A DNA stretch of 64,000 nt from Pleurotus djamor. Taxonomy: Eukaryota > Basidiomycota > Agaricomycetes > Agaricales > Pleurotaceae. Of this stretch, positions 11,091 through 22,153 are shown in pieces. The number at the start of each line of letters is the position of its first letter. The first letter of the stretch is position 1. Location: assembly GCA_029747585.1 (NCBI GenBank), contig JAPEVF010000097.1, forward strand, positions 1 to 64,000. The letters are read 5' to 3'. The position numbers were made by a program, and so were the translations under genes. The notes below the pieces were generated by a model. It ran no database searches. It had not been told where the DNA came from and saw only the letters and a list, made by a program, of their open reading frames with translations.

Positions 11091-13033
11091 TTAGAAAGGC
11101 TCATGAAGACCTTCCGGCTTCTTCAAGTTCTTCGTCTCAACACCAGGCAGCGGCCACTTGCTGGCGAACTCCGTGACCTCACTCCTCAGCTGCTTGACCT
11201 GAGCAAAGCCCTCCTTGCCTTCAACTTGCGTCGAGGCGACACGGACGAAGTCCTTCAACAACTTCGAGCCAGCCTCCTTTTGCAGGAGGAGGGAAATCTG
11301 GATGGCGCGGTGGAGGAATGTAGCGACTTGCTTGATGTCTTCCTCGACCATGTTACGCGATGTCAAGGCGGATGTACCGAGACGGATGCCACCTGGGACT
11401 TGAGCAGAAGCGTCGCCAGAAACGGCGTTCTCTAAAGTCACATCATATATATATATGAGTATCTTTGGCCAAAGACACGAAGCAAGAGGAACGATGACGC
11501 ACTGTTGATCGTGATACCCATCAAGTCACAGACCTTCTCAACCTTACTCCCGGTAAGACCGAGAGGACGGAGATCCAAAAGGACAAGATGATTATCCGTT
11601 CCACCGGTTTGGAGTTTATATCCATAGTCGATCAGGGATTGACCGAGGGTCTTCGCGTTGGCGATGACCTGCTTAGCATATTGCTTGAAAGCTGGGTCGG
11701 CAACTTGCTTCAATGCAACGGCGATAGCGGCAATGGTCTACAATCAGGGGAAGAAACACGGTGAGTCAAGCCGGAAGGGGGGAGAAGCGTGAGATGGCGC
11801 TCTTACATGGTTGTGAGGACCACCCTGGCAAGCTGGGAACACTGCGTCGTTGACACGCTTCTCGAGATCCCGGGCGTTCTCAAGATCCTTGCGGAAGAAG
11901 ATCAAACCAGCACGAGGACCACGAAGAGTCTTGTGACTATCCTCAGGGGAAAAAATCAGCAACACGCTCCACATCGAAGGGTAGGAAGAGAAAAACCCAC
12001 GTTGTCGTTGTAACAACATCGCAGTACTCGAACGGATTGTTGAGTTCTTGCGCAGCGACCAAACCAGAGGTGTGTGCAATATCAGCCATCAACCAAGCAC
12101 CCTCCTTGGTCGCCGTCTCCTTCAACGTTGCATAATCCCAGTCACGGGGGTACGCCGAAGCACCACAGATAATCAACTTCGGCTTGAAGATACGAGCCTG
12201 CTCCTTAAGCCCCGCATAATCAATAAGATGCGTATCCTTCGTGATGGCATACGGAAGAGATTGGAAGTAGATTGACGAAGCGGTCATCTTCTTCTTCGCA
12301 GTCTAGGTGGGAAGATCAGTCTCTCAATGGGTCAGATTTTTGTGAGATTGTCGATTGACGCACGTAGTACCCATGGGTAAGATGACCACCGTCAGGAAGA
12401 CCGAGACCCATCAACCGGTCCTGTGGTTGAATCAGGGCTGTAAGAGCAGCAAAGCTTAAAAAAAAGTTTAAATTTAGACACAGGGGCCTCAACCACGCCA
12501 ACGAGCATGCTCACTTGGCCGTCTAGAAAAACCAAAGGTTAGCTGAGTGAAGTTCCGTAAGGATGAGGGTTGACTTACGCTACCAGAGTAGGGTTGGACA
12601 TTGACACCCCATTTCGCTGGGTCGAGGTTGAAGGCCTCCAAAGCGCGTTTTTGGCAAAGAATTTCGAGTTCGTCGATGTATTCATTGCCACCGTAGTACC
12701 GGGCGTTGGGAAGACCCTCTGAGTACTTGTTGGTCAATATTGAGCCATTCGCTTCCATAGTAGCGCGGCTGGTCAAGTTCTAAGAAAGCGTGGTTCGTCA
12801 AGCTTTCCAGGGGGGAGTAGGCTAGAATACGTACCTCTGAAGCGATCAACTCGAGACCCGTGTACTGCCTCCATATTTCCTTGTCCACGATGTTCTGCAC
12901 CTCCGGGTCAGCCTCAGGCAGAGGCGTATAGAGCATCTTGTTCTAACAGAAGCAGCCAATTCAACATATGAGCTCAAGCACTGAGACCAACTGAAACCCA
13001 ACCACTCACAAAGTCTGAAGCTGCCGTCGCCAT
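11091..13033 (-). CDS. Serine hydroxymethyltransferase, cytosolic
   Basis: Converts serine and tetrahydrofolate to glycine and methylene-tetrahydrofolate with PLP as cofactor. Nine exons can be placed: 13033-13010, 12942-12835, 12779-12579, 12522-12515, 12454-12364, 12302-12001, 11936-11807, 11737-11503 and 11431-11091. They total 1440 nt, giving 479 residues, the normal length for the family. Landmarks in order: [69 protein letters not shown], then [12 protein letters not shown], whose Lys is the PLP-binding residue and which is formed by joining exons 6 and 7. The start MATAASDF carries no mitochondrial presequence, so this is the cytosolic form. Exon 4 is only 8 nt. Every intron obeys GT-AG. 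Confidence 0.95.
12515..12522 (-). other. 8-nt microexon of the SHMT gene
   Basis: The minus-strand octamer ACGGCCAA lies between acceptor TCTAG and donor GTGAGC. It supplies Thr-Ala and two bases of Asn. Without it, exon 3 (ending YSGS) and exon 5 (starting FAALTALIQ) do not join in frame. With it the protein reads [15 protein letters not shown], as expected for SHMT. Confidence 0.85.
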
Positions 13034-13761
13034 TTTCCTGAAATTCGATGGGATTCTCGACGAGATTGGGAGGGGTCTTGCGATGGGGGAGGTACGAGGA
13101 AAAGGTCTCAGTATAAGAGAACGCAACATATCGCGAAATCGCTGCCGTGAAGATCAAAAAAAGGCGTTACACCGGGTAGGACCGAGTGTTATCTGGGATC
13201 GGCCGAGAGTAAAATGTGTAGAGCGGAACTGGAGTTAGGGGGGTAAACGTTGCAACTCTGAACGTATACGTTAACCTCAGAACTGGGGCCAGGGAGGCGA
13301 CGAAAGAGAAGGCGTATTTAAACAATGCCAGGGGTGTTAAAATTCCTTGGGAAGAGAGGTTCGGGTAGTTTATTTATTCATCAGTCCCAGGGAAAACGAA
13401 AAAAGTTCCCAGCCATGATCCTTGGAACGAAACCATCACCGGAACGGACGGGACACCGAAAGAAATACGCGAAGCAGTCAGCCCATTCCACCACACGTTG
13501 ACCATGCGTTATTGTACGCGAATATGAGTAACCCAAGCAGTAAATGATGGCGAAGAAGATGTCAACATGTTCATGGAATCTGTCCCTATGAAAACTGGCT
13601 TGAGATATGGAATGTTACCACTTGCGACGCATTTTTGAAGGCGGGGGACTCGAAAAGGTTGGAGGACGTTGAGGGGAGGTTGCAAACAACCAAATTGCTC
13701 CCGAAGGTTTGGAATTTGACGCTTCAAAAGTTCTGAACTCAACATCTTTTCCCCCACAGGA
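13034..13761. other. Divergent intergenic region, SHMT and F-box promoters
   Basis: 728 bp between two divergent starts. It contains AACGTATACGTT (13260-13271), a short perfect palindrome, but no convincing ORF or RNA gene. Confidence 0.4.
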
Positions 13762-15504
13762 ATGCGTTCAACTTCTAATGAGCCTCAGAAAACGGCTCCT
13801 GCGCCTGCTAGCTCCAGCGGATTACCTCTTCTGGTTCGGAACTGTAGCACAGCGACCAAGTTGCCTGCAGAAATTCTCTCGAAGATTTTTCAAGAGGTTC
13901 AATGGCAATCCAGATCGCGGCCACCTCTCCGCGACGAACCTCTCTCTTTTGCGAAGACGCCATATGAAGGGTATGGTCGATGGATTCCGCGGATCACACA
14001 CGTATGTTCCTCCTGGCGCAAAGTAGCCCTCGCAAATCCATTGCTCTGGTCATCAACATTTGGAGGTTCATACACTTGGGCACACGAATGCTTGCGAAGA
14101 TCCAGGGATGCACCGCTGGACTTGTCATTCGCGCCGCTTTGGCCTGTTCGATCATTCAAGCCCGATGCGCAGGACTACTTGCTCATCCAGGCAGCTTTCG
14201 CTCGTCCCGACCGAATCCGTTCCATCCATTTCCCCGTGTCAATGAATGGCGACAAGGCAACCGCTGTACTGAAGGACTTGATTGAAACCCCTTCCATGCC
14301 TTCACTCGTTACCCTCAGCCTCGCTATCCGTTTTCGCCCCTGGGTTCTCCCGGATACCTTTCTGGCCACCCCGGGATGTGTCCCAAAATTGCGACGACTG
14401 GTATTGAACAATTGCATTATCAATCTCAAGACCCCTCGTCTTTGCAACCTACGTTATCTCGAACTTCGTGCGCATGGAGAAGAAGCTACTCTCCCTTTGA
14501 TAGACATCTTCGATGTGATGCAGGAGCTGTCTCTTCTCGAAGATGTGCAACTGAGGAATGCCATATCCTCCTCCCAAGAGGGTCATGGTGTTGACTCCGC
14601 CATGAGGCAGAGGAACTTGAGCACTTTTAAGTTTCCACGCTTGCTACGCCTTGGCATCGAGAGCGATAATGCGATACCCATCCATTTGTTCAACTACGCG
14701 CACGCACCGTCAATCATGCATATCAACATTTCTGCAGACGTTCGCTCAGACACTTCGGTCAATACCGTTGAAACCCCGGAAGAGATCAAGGCTCTCTACT
14801 CTTTTGCTTCATTCAACTTCCCCTCTCTGTCGTCCGAGAGTGCGTACTATATCCACGACCTTACCCTCTCAAGGCCCTTGGTAAACCGCGTTTTCAATAA
14901 GGCGTATATCACGACAGGGCACCTGAAGTTGGAACATCATCAAATCCGGTGCGGTGACCGGAACCTCGTCAGATCGCTCTGTATCGATAATATGCTCGAT
15001 GACCCAGACGGCTGGCATGACCAGCTTGAACGATTGTGGACCGCGATTCCATGCGATGAGCTCCACAAATTCACGCTCCATTACGATACTGGGCCCTACA
15101 ATGAGATTCGTTCGCCGATATCCCTTCCCAATACGATGTTATCTCTAGCCAATTCAAAGAGTATCACCACCCTGAGTGTCCCATACCGATATTTCGTGGA
15201 TTCAAGTCCGTCCTTCCTATCGACATGCAATGGAGCCACATTCCCCGCTCTTCGCGACCTGGTGTTGGGCTGTGATACAAAACAACCGAAGGATGAATCT
15301 TTGCTGATACTGAGGGATTGGTTGGTGGAGAGGGAGGAGAGGGGACTCCAGAAGATCCTCTCCTTTTCCATTGCGGATTGTCAGTGTATCGAAGCCAAGA
15401 TGGTCGAGGTGTTCCAGGAATTGGTGGGAGACTTTAATGTTTCATTCAAGTTAAACAAGTACTTTCAGAACATGTCGGGAATACCTACTGGTGTAATTGG
15501 ATGA
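13762..15504 (+). CDS. F-box protein, single exon (type A)
   Basis: A 580-residue uninterrupted ORF from ATG 13762. The F-box segment lies at about residues 33-100: KLPAEILSKIFQEVQWQ, then ITHVCSSWRKVALANPLLW. The rest is leucine-rich: LRRLVLNNCIINLKTPR, LRYLEL, and ALRDLVLGC near the C-terminus. It is the clear sister of 9152-10868, sharing ILSKIFQEVQ, FARPDRIRSIHF-like and NCxxNLxTPR stretches, so the two arose by a local inverted duplication around SHMT. Predicted role: SCF substrate adaptor. The first ATG gives a short Ser/Pro-rich leader before the F-box. Confidence 0.85.
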   Translation: MRSTSNEPQKTAPAPASSSGLPLLVRNCSTATKLPAEILSKIFQEVQWQSRSRPPLRDEPLSFAKTPYEGYGRWIPRITHVCSSWRKVALANPLLWSSTFGGSYTWAHECLRRSRDAPLDLSFAPLWPVRSFKPDAQDYLLIQAAFARPDRIRSIHFPVSMNGDKATAVLKDLIETPSMPSLVTLSLAIRFRPWVLPDTFLATPGCVPKLRRLVLNNCIINLKTPRLCNLRYLELRAHGEEATLPLIDIFDVMQELSLLEDVQLRNAISSSQEGHGVDSAMRQRNLSTFKFPRLLRLGIESDNAIPIHLFNYAHAPSIMHINISADVRSDTSVNTVETPEEIKALYSFASFNFPSLSSESAYYIHDLTLSRPLVNRVFNKAYITTGHLKLEHHQIRCGDRNLVRSLCIDNMLDDPDGWHDQLERLWTAIPCDELHKFTLHYDTGPYNEIRSPISLPNTMLSLANSKSITTLSVPYRYFVDSSPSFLSTCNGATFPALRDLVLGCDTKQPKDESLLILRDWLVEREERGLQKILSFSIADCQCIEAKMVEVFQELVGDFNVSFKLNKYFQNMSGIPTGVIG

Positions 15505-16046
15505 ACCCATTTGCCTATGCTCGTGCTCCGTTTCCGATGAATCTTGAGACGTTTATGATATATGTTCTCAGGGACCTCCATAGTCAGCGCACTAACCCTC
15601 TGCTAAACCTTAACGTTTAACCTTAGACTTGGGTTCAAATAGGCGCCCCAGCGCTTATGAGATATCGGAGTCCAAACCCTTTTGTTTGCACATCCGAAAG
15701 AACAATGGGAGCTGTCCTGACTCCTTCACCACAGCGACGGACTGCAGAGACAATGGCCACAATGGAGCCGGACAATGTGGTCCAAGCTGGTTACCCGATC
15801 TGCTATAAAAGAAAGAACCCCATCGATCCGTGAGTTCCTCACCTTTCTCTCTTCCCTCCACCAACTCACCCATCCTCGTCAGAAGGATTTCTTTCTGAGC
15901 CTGGTGCTCTCGGCCAGTTTTCCCCTCTTCATTTCTTCCAGCCGACCCCGCTGCTTTCTTACATTTACGAATCTCTCGTTAAACGATTTATCACCTCTTG
16001 ACGCTACCGATCCCGACGCACCGACTTTGAAAGAAAATTCGCTGAA
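15505..16046. other. Intergenic, 542 bp
   Basis: Pyrimidine-rich sequence from about 15835 to 16030 (CT-rich runs) lies immediately upstream of the secreted-protein gene and is a plausible core promoter/5' UTR. No gene seen. Confidence 0.4.
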
Positions 16047-17651
16047 ATGGCTTTCCGTATCTCAAATATCATCCTTTGCTTCGTATTCGTGACCGTGCTG
16101 GCACCCATTCGAGCACCCATTCGCGTCAACGGCGCACCTATGCCGATGCCTTTGTTGTTCGCTCGTCATGAAGGCCATGACGACAACAAGGCTTCGAGCG
16201 GCAGCGATTTCAAGAAACAGAATGGGATCGATGCCCAGAAGTTGAACGCGCAGTTTGCTTCGTTGAAAGAAAACGATGCATGTAACGGTATGTTTTCCTA
16301 TCTACGTCCTCAGTCTTTATCGTGACTGATCGATTTGTTCTTTTTTCTTTTTGTGATTGAAGATGGCGAGCAAGCCTGTGTCGGCACCTCTTTTGCTCAA
16401 TGCGTTTCAGGAAAATGGGCTTTGACCCCTTGCGCTTCTGGAACGTCCTGCGTTGCCCTTCCTCTCGTGAACAAGGCTGGCACCAGCATCGCTTGCGACT
16501 CTATCGGCGATGCCGAGGCCAGAATTTTGGCGACTGGTGCCGAGGGTGGGCTCACTGGCAATGGTACCGACGAGGAGGGCGATTTGGAGTGTGACGATGA
16601 CGATGAAGACACTTCCGCGTCCTCGGCCGGTGGTCCTGATGACCTCGAATGCGACGACGAAGACGATGAACCCGTTTCGTCAAGCTCAGTCACCGCAGTA
16701 CCCACCTCGTCATCCGTCGGCTCTTCTGCTTCCAGCGCCGCCACCACCTCAGCTCTTGCCCTCAAAGACCAGAACGCTTCCACCTCTGCGAAAGCCGCTC
16801 CTACTACCATCTTCCTCAACGCCCCTGCCTCCGCCTCGGCTGCTCCAGCATCTGCGTCCGCAGCCAAGGACGGCGATTCGGGATATAACTACAAACGTCA
16901 ACTCTTCGGCTCAGTAGTTATCCAACCCATCCCCGAAACCACCACCACTTCGTCTCCGGCACCCGAAGCGACCACTACTTCTTCGTCCATCGAAGCCACC
17001 ACCTCTGCATCTGTTACATCCGAGAGCGTAGTCCCTACCACGTCTGCCAGTGTTGAAGTGAGCAGCAGCGCATCTTCCTCCACCTCTGCTTCTTCCACCT
17101 CTGTTGTTCAAGCCACCTCCACCTCCTCATCTACCGTCTCATCATCGTCAATCGAAGTTACGGCCACTCCAGAGCCTGTGACGATTGTCAGTTCTGTTAC
17201 AGCTACCCCGGTCCCCGTCTCGACAACTGCGTCTACTGATGCTGATGTGAAAACGGTCACCGCGATCATCTTTTCTACTGTCACCGTGACAGTCGGCGCG
17301 CCTACTAGTACCTCAGCGGCAGCTGTCTCGACCGGTATCGCGTCCGCTTCCGGAGTCCTTGCTCCCGCCTCCGTCTCTTCTTCGTCGGCTTCCTCATCTT
17401 CATCTGTTGCTGCGGTCACATCCTCGCCTGTTATCCGCCTTACCGCCACCCCTCTCTCCACAACCGCGACACCCAGTGCAACACCCACTCTCCTCTTCTC
17501 CCTTGGACCTCAACAACCCGCAGTCACGGCTTCCAGCGCTGCAGGGAACGTAAACTTGGGTTTGACCGAGCCTACTCCCGCCCCCAACCCCAATTTCCCT
17601 ACGGACCCGGCTGAGATTGCTAGGTTGTTGACGGCTACGTTGGAGAATTGA
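16047..17651 (+). CDS. Secreted Ser/Thr-rich protein with CBM19-like cysteine domain
   Basis: Two exons: 16047-16287 and 16363-17651 (intron GTATGT...TTGAAG, 75 nt), giving about 509 residues. The first ~23 residues (FRISNIILCFVFVTVLA core) form a clear signal peptide. After a short linker come six cysteines in about 50 residues (DACN, QACVG, AQCVSGKW, TPCASGTSCVALPL, IACD). This pattern is commonly annotated as carbohydrate-binding module family 19 (chitin-binding) in Agaricomycetes; that label rests on memory. An acidic stretch follows (repeated LECDDDDE), then ~350 residues rich in Ser, Thr, Ala and Pro, typical of heavily O-glycosylated cell-wall proteins. I see no clear GPI signal. The protein is probably secreted or wall-associated. 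Confidence 0.7.
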
Positions 17652-18536
17652 TTCATTAGTTCAATTGACTTGACTTGTACGACTCCACACCATCCCCTCG
17701 CTTTACATGGACACCTCCTCGACTTTCTTTTAGCATTTATGACTGCGATGCCCTCGTGAACACTGCTGTATCGTGTATCATTGATTTTTTTCTTCTCCTA
17801 CCATTGTACCTATCATCCATCACTCATCTGCCTTCGTACTATATATATCTCGCGACGCAACCTTATGGTTTCCTCGCCTAGTACATCTATTTTTGTGTAG
17901 CTTTATAGAACACGTTGGCGNTTTTTACACGGTAGATCAAGCACCGGCGAACGTGTATCAAACTTATCAACACTATCATTCACCGCCCACTTCAAGTTTG
18001 CTGTCTCTTGTTTAGTTTCGATGAAACTTACTTGTCTTTGCCCCTTCGCGTAACATCTCACACTGGCTCGTAAGCGCTATGTTCCCATTTTGGTTTCTGA
18101 TCTGGAGTACACAGCGCGATGGAGATGGTAACGAAGGTATAAAGATAAACTGCGACGCTGGATCCACCCAAGAGTCTGCCGAGGTCCCCCTTCCTTCTCC
18201 TCCCTCCTCCGCCGCTCCTTCGTTTCTGGAGATTGCTGCTTTTAGGCTGGTCCTAAGCACGTCGAAGCGTTCTTTGCCTTCTGTCTAGACCATAATAATA
18301 TAGGACTGTTCATTAATTGGCTGGGTTGCGTGCAAGCCTCACGCCGCAGCTTTTCCATCGTGCGTGCCAGCCTGTCATTCTATCCTACATTAAGCCATGG
18401 GCCAGCCTAACCGTTCCGACCCATTCTGTTTTCTTTCTAGCCTTGCTTTCGCCCTTCTTCTTTGCACATTCGCCGTTTGGGTTCGCTTTCGCCCTTTCAC
18501 ACTCTCCTCGAACGATCCCATAGATTCGAAATAACA
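17652..18536. other. Intergenic, 885 bp
   Basis: 3' flank of the secreted gene and 5' flank of the next. A single N precedes a T run at 17922. CT-rich sequence occurs at 18420-18500 before the start at 18537. No gene seen. Confidence 0.4.
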
Positions 18537-18974
18537 ATGCGGCTCACCATCCTATCGACGATCGCGCCTATTCTCATTCTCCAATTCCTCTTCGCCTTTA
18601 CCACGCTCGGAGCACCCCTCCCGGTTCCCAGCATAACGCTCCCAGAGGACTTGGCTATCCGCGAAGCCCATGCCGTTTCACCAAACCTCACCCGATTCAT
18701 CGAGTCCCCGGGTAGTGGACTGAGAGCCTCGATGAAACGTGCCGCTACGAGTTTCGTGTCCAAGTTTCCGGCGTTTGATTGGGGAGTCGGAAGTGCTGAG
18801 AGGAAGAGGGATGGTCAACGGTGAGCCTAGGCAATTGCACACTCAAGTTTTGACGAAAACTGATCGTTGATGGATGGTAGAGATGACATCTTCCTCATGC
18901 GATCGATGGAGGACTCGATTGTTGCTTCGGTGACGAAGAGAGAGCCTGGTGTTGCTCTCCATCCGCACCCTTGA
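18537..18974 (+). CDS. Small secreted protein with dibasic sites
   Basis: Two exons, about 18537-18820 and 18880-18974, joined at a GTGAGC donor and a GGTAG acceptor, give about 126 residues. I chose ATG 18537 over an upstream in-frame ATG because it opens a strong signal peptide (RLTILSTIAPILILQFLFA). The mature part has no cysteines, several Lys-Arg pairs (a MKRAA stretch, ERKRDGQR, TKREPG) that could be Kex2-type cleavage sites, and ends HPHP. I do not recognise it. It could be a secreted effector-like protein or a precursor cut into peptides. The processing is inference. Confidence 0.6.
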
Positions 18975-19347
18975 AGCGTAGTGCATCAAGCTCGAACCGG
19001 CGACCCAGACACGGTGCCACTGCCTCGTGGAGAAGGTAAACGAGGAGAAACTCGTTTCGGGCTGAAACGAAACCTTTTGTACTTACTGCATGCTATCCTT
19101 TGGTGTATATATACTCACAAACAAGCCTTGTATATGATTACTGTATCTGTATTCCATACGTGCTATTAATCGCTGTTTCCTTGTCGGTTTGGAGTTTGTG
19201 AACTCCCTCAGGCAACTCCTTTGAAGTTGCTTCCTGGGCGCACGCCCCTGAATACCCTATAAAAATTTGCCATCACATGACCGGAAAGTAGGGCGACGCG
19301 TCGTCGAGACTCGACATCTCCCCCAACCTGTTTTCCACGAGCTTTGC
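18975..19347. other. Intergenic, 373 bp
   Basis: Contains the palindrome TCACATGA at 19273-19280 and ACGCGTCG at 19294, both close to the next F-box start. Nothing else seen. Confidence 0.4.
19273..19280 (+). promoter_or_regulatory. TCACATGA palindrome before F-box start
   Basis: Ends 67 nt before ATG 19348. The same motif, or a one-base variant, sits at a like distance before four other three-exon F-box genes. Confidence 0.5.
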
Positions 19348-20594
19348 ATGAGCAGCNAAAAAAGCCCCAAGCTCCCTTCCTCTCGAGCTGATATCTTACG
19401 CAGGAGAATATCTTTGCAAATCAGACCTAGCCAATCTCAGCTTATCCTGCAAAGCCTATCATAACGTCCTCAAGTGCACATTGTTTCGTCGCGTCGCTGT
19501 CAGTGACCTCCAGAAGGATGATGCCTCATCACTACGGAAGCTATTGCTGGGGGACTATCGTGTGAATGCGACTACACGGTGCGTATGGATCTGGCAAACT
19601 TTACGCCTGAGAGTCTGATGCACCATTCCAGGCATTTAACTCTGCGCCATCGGGAAGGGATATCAAAGACCTCGGAGCCCAATTCTCTTTACAAGACGGT
19701 TGAGCTATTCCCCCATCTCACGTCTCTACGACTTGAGATCCACGACAAAGACGAAGAGGAATACCGCCGCTCTGGGAGTTTCTTGGGTTTCACAAGTGCC
19801 TTGAACGATCTACGCGGCTTTGTGAAATACGTTGCTGCTACCGGAATCCCACCTTGTTTGGATCATATTCAGTTCAAAGTACACTCTGAATGGCCCGACG
19901 ACCTCGGGTCTTTCGATGACCTTCCGTCCTTGCCTCCAATCAAAAGCCTGCGTATCGAATGGGACACAGACACGCAAGAGGAGTCCGAATACCTGCAGTT
20001 CGCCGAGAGGATATCGCGACGGTCGAGCGAAACACTTACACATTTTTCGTTCAAAGTCCAAGCCACGGTCTTCGCGAGGATGGAGCAACTACTACCACTC
20101 CTTTCTCCCCTCCACAATATCACACATCTAAACTTGTGTGGCCCGGCGTTGCAACTCAGCGCTCCTTTTCGCCCCAAAGTGGTAAGTGAGTATCCCAACC
20201 ATGCACCTGTTAACTTACCGTGCTGTAGGACGTGTTCATTCCCTCACTGGCTCACCTCACGAAACTTGAATATCTTCGTCTTGGATGCTGCTTCGCGGAT
20301 ACGAAACCTGGATTCCTTGCCACCACGATAGAACCCATTGAAGACCTCTGTNGATCTTGCCCACAACTGACGAACTGCGTGATGGCGGATTACCTCACTA
20401 GCTGGATTCCTGTAGAGTTTGTCGAGTGCCCGTTTATCATTCATCGTACGCCCAAAGGGATCCGCGTTACGATTGAATACGACCATAGTTGGATGGGTGC
20501 CTTCCCTGAGGTTTGTCGAGCTTTGGGGTCTTCACTCGTCGGCTGGGAGGATGAANGTGATGAAACTGAGGAGGAAGAGGATGTTGGGGTATAA
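19348..20594 (+). CDS. F-box protein, three exons (type B)
   Basis: Exons 19348-19578, 19632-20181 and 20229-20594, about 380 residues. ATG 19348 is followed by an N at 19357 before an A run. Leaving the N out gives MSSKKAPSSLPLELISYAGE, in frame with the F-box (LPLELISYAGEYLCKSDLANLSLSCKAYHNVL). Exon 2 begins with the family hallmark HLTLRHREGIS and continues with leucine-rich stretches (LFPHLTSLRLEI, ITHLNLCGP). Exon 3 has LTKLEYLRLGCC, CPQLTNCV and an acidic tail (DETEEEEDVG). Ns at 20342 and 20556 replace single bases and keep frame. It is closest to the gene at 28047. Likely an SCF substrate adaptor. Confidence 0.8.
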
Positions 20595-20772
20595 TTTAGT
20601 TTAGGTAAGTATAGCGCAACTCATTTCAAAAATCAATACAAAATCAATATGAAGCTTCCCAGAATTCCANNNNNNNANCGCGCGTTCGCGTCGACACGCG
20701 TCGACGTCATGTGATTACCCTTTGTNGAAGTGTTCAGCGCTTCCAGTGCCACAGCGCTTCCTCACTCCCACC
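20595..20772. other. Intergenic with N-run and GTCGAC inverted repeat
   Basis: Ns fill 20670-20676 and 20678. Next is CGTCGACACGCGTCGACG (20689-20706), a 7-bp inverted repeat with a 4-base loop, directly followed by the TCATGTGA motif. Confidence 0.4.
20707..20714 (-). promoter_or_regulatory. TCACATGA palindrome before F-box start
   Basis: Plus strand reads TCATGTGA, the reverse complement of TCACATGA. It ends 58 nt before ATG 20773. Confidence 0.5.
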
Positions 20773-21998
20773 ATGACGTTCGCTGACCTTCCCCCCGAAC
20801 TTACCGCCAAAATTGGTCAATATCTCCCGAGATGCGATCTCCTGGAATTTAGCCTCGCATGCCGANGCGCTCGCAATGCCATCAAACACTTATTGTTCTA
20901 CCAAATCTCCGTCAGGAGTGAAGACCTCTCGTTCGATTCCGACCTCGCAAATGCCTTGATCAATGACCAGGTTATCTGCAAGGCGGCTAGGTACGTGACT
21001 TATATCTTGCAGTATCTATCAGGATAGGCTGAATGACATGAACCTAGGGACCTTAAAATTGTACATATCGAAGGAAAGGCAACAGAAATCCTCTATTACT
21101 GCATGCTTCGTCTGCGAGAGCTCGAGTCTCTATCTATCGAAATCCACGACCGTGATCATCCCCCGAAGGTCGACGACAAGGTTGCTATCACCGACTCGGA
21201 AGAGTATCATGGCATCAAAGACGTCCAACATTTCACCGCAGTCTGCACGCGTATGAAGACCCTTCGTCATATCCGCCTGGAAATGTGTGAAAACGAAGGT
21301 TCTCACAACGACACAGCGGGCTACATTCATCTCATTCACCCTCTCCCTCCCGTCGAAAAGCTTCACATTGTGTGGAATCTGAGGATCAAATCCGAGTCTG
21401 CATGGATACAATTCGCCTCACGGTTGCTCGCACGAGCTGCTGATACTTTGACCCACTTTACTTGGGATGTACGCTCTGCTTGGCTATCAGACATGATGCT
21501 AGTACAGCCCGTCCTCAAACTCATACCAAATATACAACACTTGGACATATCAGGATCTTCTACTCAGTTACGGTCTATCTCTGAAGTGGTGCGTGATTCA
21601 TCTTTTCGCCTCATCTTCCTTGCATTTAAGAGTTTCTCAAGGACCAATTCCTCTCAATCCTAACCCGTTACCGCAGACTTGAATCACTGCATCTCAGCTT
21701 CGAGCATGTGGAGGATCGTTGGGGAAATCCCCGATCCTTGGCTATGATGGTTCAGCGTGTCCAGATTCTCTGCGCCTCATGTCCAAGACTCAAGACCTGT
21801 GTACTTTACGATCACCAAATCCCCTCGAAATCCGTGCTTTCTACTCCTTTCACTATCAACCGTACCGAGGACGGGACCGCTCATATCACAGTTCGATGGC
21901 AACACTGGATGACAACCCGCCCAAAAGTTTGGCGTCATTTAGGATCTGCGCTTGTCCGAGACGAAGAAATTGATTCAAATACGAATCTGGATACGTAG
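20773..21998 (+). CDS. F-box protein, three exons (type B)
   Basis: Starts MTFADLPPELTAKIGQYL at 20773, a textbook F-box onset. Exon 1 ends at CGGCTAG before GTACGTGACT. Exon 2 resumes about 21050 (DLKIVHIEG) and runs through leucine-rich sequence (LRELESLSIEIHDRDH, NIQHLDISGSS). Exon 3 starts about 21679 (LESLHLSFEHVEDRWGN) and ends at 21998. About 350 residues. The N at 20867 replaces one base within CR-ARNAIK and does not break frame. This is the second member of a three-gene tandem array. Predicted SCF adaptor with unknown substrate. Confidence 0.8.
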
Positions 21999-22153
21999 CC
22001 TTCACCTCTTTGGATCTGCCATATGTACCCTTCATTTCATCTAGCCGCGCACTCTATATATTCAACTTCGTTGCATCTAAGCATCTGCTCTCATCTCGCT
22101 AGAACGTCCGGTCGGCGGCCCGTGATTTGCTAAGCGCACAACACTCTCTTGGA

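Noticed and set aside
16397..16867. Minus-strand ORF rich in Ala and Asp/Glu
   Set aside because: Antisense shadow of the Ser/Thr/Ala-rich secreted protein at 16047-17651.
18984..19010. tRNA-like B-box on the minus strand (GGTTCGAGCTT)
   Set aside because: No cloverleaf can be drawn; acceptor and anticodon arms fail to pair.
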